Assembly (NCBI GenBank): GCA_021159825.1
Contig: JAGHDR010000291.1
Span: forward strand, 1-6,596
Length of the DNA: 6,596 nt
Source: Deltaproteobacteria bacterium
GTDB lineage: Bacteria > Desulfobacterota > DSM-4660 > Desulfatiglandales > Desulfatiglandaceae
Direction of reading: 5' to 3'
Position 1 is the stretch's first letter, and each line of letters starts with the position of its first letter. Of this stretch, positions 1-5,993 are shown piece after piece. The notes under the pieces were generated by a model that was not told where the DNA came from, ran no database searches, and saw only the letters and a list, made by a program, of their open reading frames with translations. The translations under genes were made by a program, and so were the position numbers.

Positions 1-119
1 AAAGAAGCATACGCCGATCCTTTTGAGATGGTGACAGGGCAGAGCACTTCGCGAAGGTCTTCCCTTTGCGAAGTGCTCTGCCCTGTCACCATCTCAAAAG
101 GATCGGCGTATGCTTCTTT
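1..119. repeat. Near-perfect 57-bp inverted repeat (long palindrome) at the window edge
   Basis: Positions 1-57 are the reverse complement of 63-119, so that position i pairs with 120-i. The only mismatch is 53/67 (a G-T pair), and the loop is about 5 bases (58-62). The outer 52 bp (1-52 with 68-119) match exactly. The right arm is coding sequence of a leftward exported-protein gene, so the left arm is an inverted copy of that gene's codons about 22-39. A run of six T follows the right arm (117-122), but arms this long are not typical of an intrinsic terminator. The repeat touches base 1 and may continue outside the window. The likeliest explanation is a fold-back (chimeric read or contig end); a genuine palindromic duplication is possible. 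Confidence 0.93.
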
Positions 120-185
120 TTTGGAACCCGGCCCCAGAAGACAGGAAATCATAAGGACAACGCCCAATATCATTCGACTATTCAT
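1..185 (-). CDS. Start of an exported protein gene (partial, disrupted by the palindrome)
   Basis: Reading leftward from an ATG at 185-183, the frame stays open to the window edge (61 codons, no stop). AAGGA lies about 5 bases upstream, a good ribosome binding site. The N-terminus looks like a secretory signal peptide: MNSRM, a hydrophobic core ILGVVLMISCLLG, then a KKEAYA segment with a likely signal peptidase I site between AYA and DPFE (residues 27/28). The mature part begins DPFEMVTGQSTSQREDL. From about codon 42 the reading frame enters the inverted copy of itself, so only codons 1 to about 42 (roughly 60-185) are credible as native sequence. Upstream, a TTGACT box (244-249) and a poor TAGGGT box (221-226), 17 bp apart, could be a weak promoter. 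The gene diverges from hflK. Too little mature sequence remains to name a family. Confidence 0.55.
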   Translation of the reverse strand, partial: MNSRMILGVVLMISCLLGPGSKKEAYADPFEMVTGQSTSQREDLREVLCPVTISKGSAYAS

Positions 186-276
186 TTTTCCTTGCACCTG
201 ACACCTTAAACCTGTCCCGGACCCTAATGAACCCACCGGAATAAGTCAAGATGTTCAAACAAAAGACCGATATTTC

Positions 277-305
277 TTGACCTGAAGCCGCTTCGCCATT
301 ATCCT
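277..305 (+). promoter_or_regulatory. Probable promoter of the hflK-hflC-ACT operon
   Basis: A TTGACC box (277-282) and a TATCCT box (300-305) are separated by exactly 17 bp, a reasonable sigma-70 promoter. The predicted transcript start is near 312, giving a leader of about 110 bases before hflK. The same stretch can also be read as a heat-shock-type pair, CTTGAC (276-281) and CGCCAT (294-299), though its 12-bp gap is slightly short. A 7-bp inverted repeat (245-251 with 275-281) overlaps the -35 box and might be an operator. No experimental support exists in the window. Confidence 0.45.
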
Positions 306-411
306 GTATGGAATTTAAATATTTTAATCGAAAACAATTTTTTCGGCGATGTATTTTTCAAGAGAAAGCGCCTTCACTGACGAATATTTTTGCCGGCTTT
401 GCTTTTCAATT

Positions 412-417
412 AAGGAG
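412..417 (+). promoter_or_regulatory. Ribosome binding site fixing the hflK start
   Basis: AAGGAG lies 7 bases upstream of the ATG at 425. The frame is open further upstream to an ATG at 308. That extension (39 residues, AT-rich DNA) has no comparable ribosome binding site and does not resemble HflK, whose family typically begins MAW. The ATG at 308 would also overlap the predicted transcript start region. The start at 425 is therefore preferred. Confidence 0.85.
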
Positions 418-424
418 ATGCCAA

Positions 425-1477
425 ATGGCTTGGGACTGGGACAAATTGCAGGAGAAGAAAAAAAAACAACCGGGTGGACAGTCCGGAGGCCCTCCGGGAA
501 TGGATGAGATCTTTGAAAAAATCCGGGGCGCTCGGAAAAAGTTCCCCGGCGGCTCCTGGATTATCATCGTGGCGGTGGTGGCGCTTTTTCTGGGCTCCAG
601 CTGCTTTTATACGGTGGCGGTGGATGAGGTGGGTGTCATACAGCGATTTGGAAAGTATGTGAGGACCACCCAGCCAGGGCTCGGGTTTAAACTACCCCGC
701 GGTATTGAAAAGGTGACCAAGGTCAAGGTACGATACGTTTTCAAGGAAGAGTTCGGTTTCAGAACCCTGAAAGCCGGCGTCAGGACCCGCTACGCCTCAT
801 CGAGTTCCTATCAAAATGAATCCCTCATGCTGACCGGAGACCTGAATGTTGCGGTGGTACCCTGGATTGTTCAATACCGCGTCAAGGACCCGTTCGATTA
901 TCTTTACAGGGTTAACCACGTAAGAAAAACCTTCAGGGACCTGGCCGAAGCCAGCATGCGCCTGGTGGTGGGTGACAGTTCCATCAACGAAGTGATCTCC
1001 AAGCGCGAAGAAATTGCGGGAAAGGCCAAGGTCTTGCTGCAAAAATTTCTCGATGAAGCGGAAACCGGGATCAAAGTCGTCAACGTCGAGATGAAAAAGA
1101 CCAATGTGCCTGAACCGGTGCAGCCTTCCTTCAACGAAGTGAACCAGGCCATCCAAGAGAAGGAGCGCATGATTTACCAGGCCAAGGAAGCCTACAACAA
1201 GGTGATTCCGGCTGCAAGGGGAAACGCTGAGAAAACCATCAAGAGTGCGGAAGGGTATGCCTTGGATCGCGTAAACCGTGCAAAGGGTGACGCGGCGCGC
1301 TTTATCGACATGTACCAGGCCTATGCCAAATCGAAAGATGTGACCCGTAGACGTCTCTACCTGGAAGCCATGCAGACCATCCTGCCCAAGCTCGACAAGA
1401 AGTTTTTTGTGGACGCCGATCAGAAGAATTTTCTCCCGTTGCTGAACCTCGGGACCTCTGAAGGAGTGAAAAAATGA
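425..1477 (+). CDS. hflK: HflK, SPFH/band-7 subunit of the FtsH modulator complex
   Basis: HflK pairs with HflC in a large inner-membrane SPFH assembly that encloses and restrains the FtsH protease, facing the periplasm. The product is 350 aa. Residues 1-43 are a cytoplasmic Lys/Gly/Pro-rich tail beginning MAWDWDKLQ and containing PPGMDEIFEKI, which matches the GPPDLDDIF region of E. coli HflK. One membrane span follows at about 45-63. The SPFH domain covers about 64-255, with GVIQRFGKY (70-78) and a YRVKDPFDYLY segment near 151-161. An Ala/Glu/Lys-rich coiled coil runs about 235-305 and ends in TRRRLYLEAMQTIL. Compared with the E. coli sequence as I recall it, residues about 104-132 hold an extra loop of roughly 20 residues (KEEFGFRTLKAG, then a Ser/Tyr-rich stretch). 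The C-terminal tail is shorter than in E. coli (about 419 aa). The stop overlaps the hflC start as ATGA, implying coupled translation. Confidence 0.95.
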   Translation: MAWDWDKLQEKKKKQPGGQSGGPPGMDEIFEKIRGARKKFPGGSWIIIVAVVALFLGSSCFYTVAVDEVGVIQRFGKYVRTTQPGLGFKLPRGIEKVTKVKVRYVFKEEFGFRTLKAGVRTRYASSSSYQNESLMLTGDLNVAVVPWIVQYRVKDPFDYLYRVNHVRKTFRDLAEASMRLVVGDSSINEVISKREEIAGKAKVLLQKFLDEAETGIKVVNVEMKKTNVPEPVQPSFNEVNQAIQEKERMIYQAKEAYNKVIPAARGNAEKTIKSAEGYALDRVNRAKGDAARFIDMYQAYAKSKDVTRRRLYLEAMQTILPKLDKKFFVDADQKNFLPLLNLGTSEGVKK

Positions 1478-2439
1478 AATTAAAAGCACTCATTATTCCC
1501 GTCATCATTATTTTGGTTGCCCTGTTTTCGGGCGCTTATATCGTTAGTGAAACCGAACAGGTGATCATCACCCAGTTCGGCAAATCCATTGGAGAGCCCA
1601 AAACCGCCCCGGGCCTCTATTTTAAAATCCCGGTCATTCAGCAGGCCAACTTTTTCCCTAAGAACCTCCTGGAGTGGGACGGAGACCCCGGTCAGGTACC
1701 CACTTTGGATAAAACCTTTATCTATGTGGATACGTTTGCACGATGGAAAATCGTGGACCCGCTTAAATTCTTTGAAACCGTCAACAATGTCATGGGGGCC
1801 CAGGCCCGCCTGGACGACATCATCGACCCGGCGGTCAGAAATTTCATTACCTCCTATCCCCTTATTGAAACCGTCAGGGATACCAACCGGGAGTTGGACA
1901 CTTTCGAGGTGGGCCTCGGCCACACCAAAAAAGAAGCGAGAGCCCTCAGTAAAATCACCGAGGGAAGGAGGAAAATCACCCAAGGCATTGTAGCCCAGGC
2001 ACAGCCCAAGCTGAAAGATTTTGGTATCGAGCTGGTGGACGTACAGATTAAGCGGTTGAATTATGTGGAACAGGTTCGAAAATCCGTTTATGCCCGAATG
2101 ATCGCGGAACGAAAACAGATTGCTGAGAAATTCCGCTCAGAAGGCGAAGGAGAGGCGCGCAGTATCGAGGGAAACCAGGAAAAGGACCTCAAGAAGATCA
2201 CATCCGAAGCGTACAAAACCGCCCAGGAGATTATGGGAAAAGCAGACGCCGAATCCACTATGATCTATGCTCAGGCCTATGAAAAAGATCCGGATTTTTA
2301 CTCTTTTGTCAAGTCCCTGGATGTGTACCGGAACGCCATGGACAATAAGAGTTTCCTGCTCCTTTCGACGGATTCGGATTTCTTAAAGTATTTCAAAGGC
2401 TATGGTCCCTACAACCAACACAACCCCGGCAACAATTAA
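1474..2439 (+). CDS. hflC: HflC, SPFH/band-7 partner of HflK
   Basis: HflC is the second subunit of the HflKC complex that modulates FtsH. The product is 321 aa, close to the usual length (about 334 in E. coli). An N-terminal membrane anchor (residues 5-22, LIIPVIIILVALFSGAY) is followed by the SPFH domain with VSETEQVIITQFGK (24-37) and PGLYFKIP (46-53). The conserved ARMIAERKQIAEKFRSEGEGEA stretch spans about 207-228. The C-terminal signature YAQAYEKDPDFYSFVKSL (265-282) and SDFLKYF (301-307) are typical of HflC rather than HflK. The start ATG lies inside the hflK stop (ATGA), with AAGGAG at 1461-1466, 7 bases upstream. No FtsH gene is in the window; membership in the HflKC-FtsH system rests on family knowledge. 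Confidence 0.96.
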   Translation: MKLKALIIPVIIILVALFSGAYIVSETEQVIITQFGKSIGEPKTAPGLYFKIPVIQQANFFPKNLLEWDGDPGQVPTLDKTFIYVDTFARWKIVDPLKFFETVNNVMGAQARLDDIIDPAVRNFITSYPLIETVRDTNRELDTFEVGLGHTKKEARALSKITEGRRKITQGIVAQAQPKLKDFGIELVDVQIKRLNYVEQVRKSVYARMIAERKQIAEKFRSEGEGEARSIEGNQEKDLKKITSEAYKTAQEIMGKADAESTMIYAQAYEKDPDFYSFVKSLDVYRNAMDNKSFLLLSTDSDFLKYFKGYGPYNQHNPGNN

Positions 2440-2469
2440 CATTTCACCTCCGGGAGAAGGGATTTTATC

Positions 2470-2967
2470 ATGGTAAGAACGGAGATTTCACTCTTTCTAG
2501 GAAACGTCCCCGGTGAACTGGCCAAACTGACAGCCATGCTTGAGGAAGCCGGGGTGAATATTGATGCGTTGACCATTCAGGACGCATCCGAATATGTTCA
2601 AACCCTTTTCAAGGCAAGGGGTAAATCCCTCAAACGGGTGGCGCATGCCGCCAGCTATGGGTCCATAAAAAAAGATTCCGCGGATCATGCCCTGATACGG
2701 CTCTTGGTGGAAAACACGGACAAAGTCATCGACCTGCTCTCCCAAAAAGGCTACCTTTTTGACATTCTGCCGGTAATCGCCATTGAGATCGAAAACAGGC
2801 CGGGAAGCCTGGCGAAAATAACCAGAAAATTCGGGGAGGAAGGCATTAATATCAATTACGTCTATGGTTCCGCAATCGCCGGCAGCCAAAAAGCTTTATT
2901 TGTCTTCAGCCCGGAAGATATCGAAATGGCGGCCCGGATTTTCAACGAGCCAGATCAACAATCTTGA
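2470..2967 (+). CDS. Tandem ACT-domain protein, probable amino-acid-binding regulator
   Basis: The product is a 165-aa soluble protein with two ACT folds and no catalytic domain. The ACT hallmark PGxLAKxxxxxxxxGxNI appears twice: PGELAKLTAMLEEAGVNI (14-31) and PGSLAKITRKFGEEGININ (111-129). ACT pairs usually bind a free amino acid at the interface and signal its level; ligand and target cannot be read from sequence. Between the predicted second and third strands of the first ACT there is a basic segment of roughly 28 residues (about 43-70, FKARGKSLKRVAHAASYGS and following). It is longer than I expect in stand-alone double-ACT proteins, and DHALIRLLV (72-80) resumes the fold. The gene starts 30 bp after hflC, with a GA-rich SD (AGAAGGG, 2455-2461) 8 bases before the ATG, so it is probably the third gene of the hflKC operon. 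Its last 26 bp overlap the end of recJ on the other strand. Confidence 0.85.
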   Translation: MVRTEISLFLGNVPGELAKLTAMLEEAGVNIDALTIQDASEYVQTLFKARGKSLKRVAHAASYGSIKKDSADHALIRLLVENTDKVIDLLSQKGYLFDILPVIAIEIENRPGSLAKITRKFGEEGININYVYGSAIAGSQKALFVFSPEDIEMAARIFNEPDQQS

Positions 2968-4657
2968 GTTGCACGCTTTCGGTTCCCTGCCATCGGTTTA
3001 TTATCGGTGTAAACAGAAGATCGATTGAGGCGCCTTTAAGGGGATGGTGGCTCCCAAGTCTGAACCCGATGGCGTCGAGCGCCTGTTCCCCCTGCCCCAG
3101 CCGCAGCTTGAGATGCTTTTTACCCACAACCCTGGAATCAAAAACCTTTACGGAACGGGCCATAAAAACAGGTTCCGGATTCCCTTCGCCAAAAGGGGCC
3201 AGGGCATTGATCTGATGAATGACATCCGGGGTGATGCTCCTGAAGAGAAGTTCCGAATCCACGCTGATACTGGGGATTAAGTCCTTTGGATGGAGATGTA
3301 TTTCGGCCTCTGTTTCGAGACCTTCTCTGAGTTTTTCCAAACGATTTTCCGGCAGTGTGAACCCCGCCGCGTGATAGTGCCCGCCGAATTTATCAAAACA
3401 ACCGGATATTTTTTTCATGGCACCGTAAAGATCGAAACCGTCGATGCTCCTCCCGGAACCAACGGCAAGGCCGTCCTTAATGGCGGCCATCATGACAGGC
3501 CTGTGATATCGGTCCACAAGGCGCGACGCCACAATGCCCAGAACGCCTGCGTGCCAGTTTTCCGAACTCAGCACAAGGGTTCGTCTGCCGTCTATCTGAC
3601 CATCAATCATGACCAGAGCCTGTTCAAGGATCTCTTGCTCCAGGGTCTGACGTCGAACATTTGCCGCGTCGATCTTGTTGGCCAGAACATCCGCTTCAGA
3701 TTGGTTTTCACTCATGAGCACTTGCAACCCCATACGCGAATCCCCCATACGACCGGGCGCGTTGAGCCGGGGGGCCACCCTGTAAGCCAGATCATCGGAA
3801 GAAACGTTGCTTGCGCCAACGCCCGCCACATTCATGATCGCGCGGATTCCCGGCCATATGGAATGGGCCATGCGGGCCACGCCGACGGAAACCAGCATTC
3901 GGTTCTGCCCCAGCAACGGCACACGATCCGCCATGGTGCCCAAAGCCGCAAGGTCCAGATAGTCTCTCAGATCCGGCTCGATTCCGGACTTGAACCATCC
4001 CTTTTTCCGCAATGCCGCACGAAGCCCCACGGCCAGAAAAAAAGAGAGCCCGACCCCGGAAAGGTCTTTAAACGGGAAGGAACAACCCGGTTGATGGGGA
4101 TTCACAACCGGACATTGCGCCTCAAATCCATCCGGCATAAGGTGATGATCCGTGATGACCACAGCCATCCCCAGGTTTTTCGCCAGCGTCACCTCCCCGT
4201 CATTGGAAATCCCGCAATCAACCGTAATGATCAAACCCGTTCCGGTTTCGTGAATCTGTTTCACCGCCGTTTCGTTCAGGCCGTAGCCTTCATTCAACCG
4301 GTCGGGCACATAAGTTAAAACGGAAATTCCCAGATGGGAGAGGAAGGTCGCCAGCAAGGCGGTGGCGGTGAGACCGTCTGCATCGTAATCACCGTAAACG
4401 GTGATTTTTCGGCGCTCTTCCATGGCCATAACAATGGTCTTAATGGCTTCGCCCATCCCTTTCATGCGCATGGGATCGATCATTTGAGATAAACGGGGAA
4501 ACAAAAAGGCTTTAATGGCATGAATGTCCGTGAGGCTGCGGTTCACCAGAAGCTGCGCCTGGAGTGGGGTCACGTGGGTTTCACGAACAATTTGAGGTAC
4601 AAGGGATGATTCGGGCTTTAATTTCCAACTTTTGCGTTTGGACGAAGTGCTTTTCAT
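2942..4657 (-). CDS. recJ: RecJ, single-strand-specific 5'-3' DNA exonuclease
   Basis: RecJ degrades single-stranded DNA 5' to 3' in recombinational, mismatch and base-excision repair, using Mn2+/Mg2+. The product is 571 aa (E. coli 577). The DHH-family motifs are present in order: DYDADG (90-95), VDCGI (146-150), TDHH (169-172) and ALGTMADRVPL (238-248), supplying the metal-binding aspartates and histidines. The DHHA1 domain follows, with SGRS (401-404) and GGHYHAAGF (425-433), then a C-terminal OB-like region with PFGEGNPEPVF (488-498). All core residues appear intact, so the enzyme should be active. Its ATG shares ATGA with the kdsB stop. No clear SD precedes it, so translation probably depends on ribosomes finishing kdsB. 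It is the last gene of the leftward operon and overlaps the ACT gene tail to tail. Confidence 0.96.
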   Translation of the reverse strand: MKSTSSKRKSWKLKPESSLVPQIVRETHVTPLQAQLLVNRSLTDIHAIKAFLFPRLSQMIDPMRMKGMGEAIKTIVMAMEERRKITVYGDYDADGLTATALLATFLSHLGISVLTYVPDRLNEGYGLNETAVKQIHETGTGLIITVDCGISNDGEVTLAKNLGMAVVITDHHLMPDGFEAQCPVVNPHQPGCSFPFKDLSGVGLSFFLAVGLRAALRKKGWFKSGIEPDLRDYLDLAALGTMADRVPLLGQNRMLVSVGVARMAHSIWPGIRAIMNVAGVGASNVSSDDLAYRVAPRLNAPGRMGDSRMGLQVLMSENQSEADVLANKIDAANVRRQTLEQEILEQALVMIDGQIDGRRTLVLSSENWHAGVLGIVASRLVDRYHRPVMMAAIKDGLAVGSGRSIDGFDLYGAMKKISGCFDKFGGHYHAAGFTLPENRLEKLREGLETEAEIHLHPKDLIPSISVDSELLFRSITPDVIHQINALAPFGEGNPEPVFMARSVKVFDSRVVGKKHLKLRLGQGEQALDAIGFRLGSHHPLKGASIDLLFTPIINRWQGTESVQLKIVDLAR

Positions 4658-5397
4658 TGCGGATCACGTTTAAGAAGTTCTTCGATGGCCCCCACATCAC
4701 CCGGGACGTCCACCTCGATGGAATCGTACGGGCTTTCCGGAACACTGATTCCGTATCCGTTTTCTAAAGCCCGCAACTGTTCCAGTTTCTCCAATGATTC
4801 GAGTCTTCCTTCGGGAAGTGCTGTGAACTTGAGCAGGAAATTCATCCTGAAGCAATAGAAACCCAGATGCTTAAAATAAACCTGACCGGGATTGGCATCC
4901 CGGCAGAAAGGAATGGGGCATCGGGAAAAATAGAGGGCAAGTCCCCGGTTATCCGTCACCACCTTTACGTGGTTGGGATTGGTCACATCCCTCTCATCCC
5001 GAATTCGACATTTAAGGGTACCCATGGGGATGGATTCGTCTGCGATCAGGGGTGCAATCATGGCGGAAACCACCTCGGGCTGAAAAGCCGGCTGATCCCC
5101 CTGAATATTCACCACCAGATCCCGGTCCTTCACACCGATCTTTTGAGCCGCTTCGGCGATTCGATCTGTTCCGGAAACATGATCGGGGCGCGTCATTAAG
5201 GCATTGCCGCCAAAGCCCTTGACACATTCCAAAATACGGTCGTCATCCGTGGCCACATAAACCGCTGAAAGTTCGGAACACGCAAGGGCCCGTTCGTAAG
5301 TGTGCTGAATCATGGGTTTGCCGGCAATCATGGCCAGGGGTTTTCCCGGAAAACGGCTGGACCGGTATCTTGCGGGTATGAATGCATAAGTTTTCAT
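4654..5397 (-). CDS. kdsB: CMP-Kdo synthetase (3-deoxy-manno-octulosonate cytidylyltransferase)
   Basis: KdsB activates Kdo with CTP to CMP-Kdo and pyrophosphate, the donor for the inner core of lipopolysaccharide, in the cytoplasm. This implies a Gram-negative envelope. From the chosen start the product is 247 aa, matching E. coli (248). It shows the nucleotidyltransferase signature IPARYRSSRFPGKPL (7-21), GKPMI (26-30), VATDDD (48-53), MTRPDHVSGTDRIAEA (68-83), VNIQGDQP (96-103), NHVKVV (142-147), ALYFSR (154-159), KHLGFYCFR (176-184) and LEKLEQLRAL (202-211). The start at 5397 fits the family N-terminus; its GGAG (5411-5414) is 13 bases away, rather far. An in-frame ATG at 5430 has a nearer GGAG but would add 11 atypical residues and overlap queD. 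It sits 8 bp after queD and shares ATGA with recJ. Confidence 0.95.
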   Translation of the reverse strand: MKTYAFIPARYRSSRFPGKPLAMIAGKPMIQHTYERALACSELSAVYVATDDDRILECVKGFGGNALMTRPDHVSGTDRIAEAAQKIGVKDRDLVVNIQGDQPAFQPEVVSAMIAPLIADESIPMGTLKCRIRDERDVTNPNHVKVVTDNRGLALYFSRCPIPFCRDANPGQVYFKHLGFYCFRMNFLLKFTALPEGRLESLEKLEQLRALENGYGISVPESPYDSIEVDVPGDVGAIEELLKRDPQ

Positions 5398-5405
5398 TTT
5401 AGCGG

Positions 5406-5777
5406 TCAAGGCTCCGTATAGCTCGCGCATGCAGACTCCGACTCCCAGGCTGTCACCCTGCTCACATAAATCCCCTCGATGTCCAAATGTTCAGCCAGGG
5501 TTCTGAAAATATGGCGAGCGATATTTTCAGATGAGGGCTCGGCGGACTTGAACGGTTCAATTTCGTTTAAGAATTTATGGTCCAAATCATCAATGATCTG
5601 TTTTGTATGATCCTTGATGACCCTGAAATCCACCAGCAGTCCATCATCTCCCAGGCGGTCACCCGCCACCACCACTTCCACCCTCCAGTTGTGACCATGC
5701 AAATTTTCACATCCCCCCGTGAGGGCTCGCAGCTGGTGGGCGGCCGCAAACCGGGTGATAATCTTCAATTCATACAT
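5406..5777 (-). CDS. queD: QueD-type 6-carboxytetrahydropterin synthase (PTPS family)
   Basis: QueD converts 7,8-dihydroneopterin triphosphate to 6-carboxy-tetrahydropterin, the second step of queuosine (tRNA wobble base) synthesis. The product is 123 aa, the normal size. The zinc ligands His14 (AAAH), His27 and His29 (LHGHNW) are present, as are the catalytic Cys23 (GGCENLHGH), the Asp66-His67 pair (LDHKFLN) and the C-terminal pterin-binding Glu region WESESACASY (111-120). The PSSEN motif at 81-85 corresponds to the family's PT/SSEN. The Cys position before the HGH motif favours QueD over eukaryotic-type PTPS, but other PTPS-family activities cannot be fully excluded. An SD (AGGAGATAAGG, 5786-5796) lies 8 bases before the ATG. 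It is the first gene of the leftward queD-kdsB-recJ unit. No other queuosine gene is in the window. Confidence 0.93.
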   Translation of the reverse strand: MYELKIITRFAAAHQLRALTGGCENLHGHNWRVEVVVAGDRLGDDGLLVDFRVIKDHTKQIIDDLDHKFLNEIEPFKSAEPSSENIARHIFRTLAEHLDIEGIYVSRVTAWESESACASYTEP

Positions 5778-5837
5778 CCTTAGTACCTTATCTCCTGGTT
5801 TTCTGTCATAAAAAACAAGAAAGCTGTTATTATGGTA

Positions 5838-5863
5838 TCAGTTGTCAGTTGTCAGTTATCAGT
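5838..5863. repeat. Heptamer tandem repeat, left array (TCAGTTR)
   Basis: The sequence holds 3.7 copies of a 7-bp unit: TCAGTTG, TCAGTTG, TCAGTTA, TCAGT. The last 18 bases (5846-5863) are an exact reverse complement of 5976-5993. A second register (5836-5848 with 5970-5982) also pairs over 13 bp. It forms the left boundary of a block containing a truncated four-helix-bundle gene and supplies that frame's stop codon. Confidence 0.9.
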
Positions 5864-5955
5864 AAAAGCATCCCCATAACATCTTGAAAGTATTTGTACA
5901 AATCTGCGCATAATCGTGAAGACCTCTTCCATACTTCCAAATCCTCAAATTTCAA
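5845..5955 (-). pseudogene. Truncated four-helix-bundle protein gene (23S rRNA intervening-sequence protein family)
   Basis: Leftward from a TTG at 5955-5953 there is a 36-codon frame beginning (M)KFEDLEVWKRSSRL and continuing CADLYKYFQDV. This closely matches the start of the small four-helix-bundle proteins (Pfam 23S_rRNA_IVP type, typically about 115-130 aa), which begin with FEDLxVW followed by an amphipathic helix. The 5' end looks intact: GGAGG (5961-5965) sits 5 bases before the TTG. After about residue 26 the family similarity stops, and the frame runs into the TCAGTTR heptamers and ends at TGA 5847-5845. About 90 residues, including the usual IPSNIAEG-type region, are missing, so this is probably an internally deleted remnant. 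The family call rests on recognition of the N-terminal pattern only. A functional microprotein is possible but less likely. Confidence 0.65.
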
Positions 5956-5970
5956 AATAACCTCCAGTGC

Positions 5971-5993
5971 TGACAACTGATAACTGACAACTG
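5971..5993. repeat. Heptamer tandem repeat, right array (inverted copy)
   Basis: TGACAAC, TGATAAC, TGACAAC, TG is the reverse complement of the left array's 7-bp unit, so the two arrays face each other across about 107 bp. It begins 5 bp upstream of the GGAGG of the truncated four-helix-bundle frame and ends 22 bp past the stop of the zinc-ribbon gene. A small GC hairpin (GCGGC, TCT, GCCGC; 5993-6005) adjoins it. No target-site duplication could be identified with confidence. Confidence 0.88.

Noticed and set aside
190..230. Two similar motifs (CCTGACACC and CCTGTCCCGG) as a REP-like or transposase-associated repeat
   Set aside because: They are only loosely alike, form no stable hairpin, and no transposase is present; a genome-wide copy search would be needed to support this.
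308..424. 39-residue N-terminal extension of HflK from an ATG at 308
   Set aside because: No suitable ribosome binding site, AT-rich DNA unlike the gene body, and the family-like N-terminus MAW begins at 425 behind AAGGAG.
797..1489. 230-codon open frame on the minus strand opposite hflK
   Set aside because: It is antisense to a convincing HflK, its product has no recognisable domain, and it is a typical shadow frame.
3290..4318. 342-codon open frame on the plus strand opposite recJ
   Set aside because: It is fully antisense to a complete RecJ with all motifs, shows no family similarity, and its openness is explained by the codon use of recJ.
5892..5903. 12-bp perfect palindrome ATTTGTACAAAT as a possible operator
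   Set aside because: It falls inside the codons for ADLYKY of the four-helix-bundle remnant, where it is more simply explained as coding sequence.
5852..5932. Alternative 26-codon minus-strand frame starting at ATG 5932 (MEEVFTIMRR...)
   Set aside because: It overlaps the remnant in another frame, has a poorer ribosome binding site, and its product resembles nothing known.
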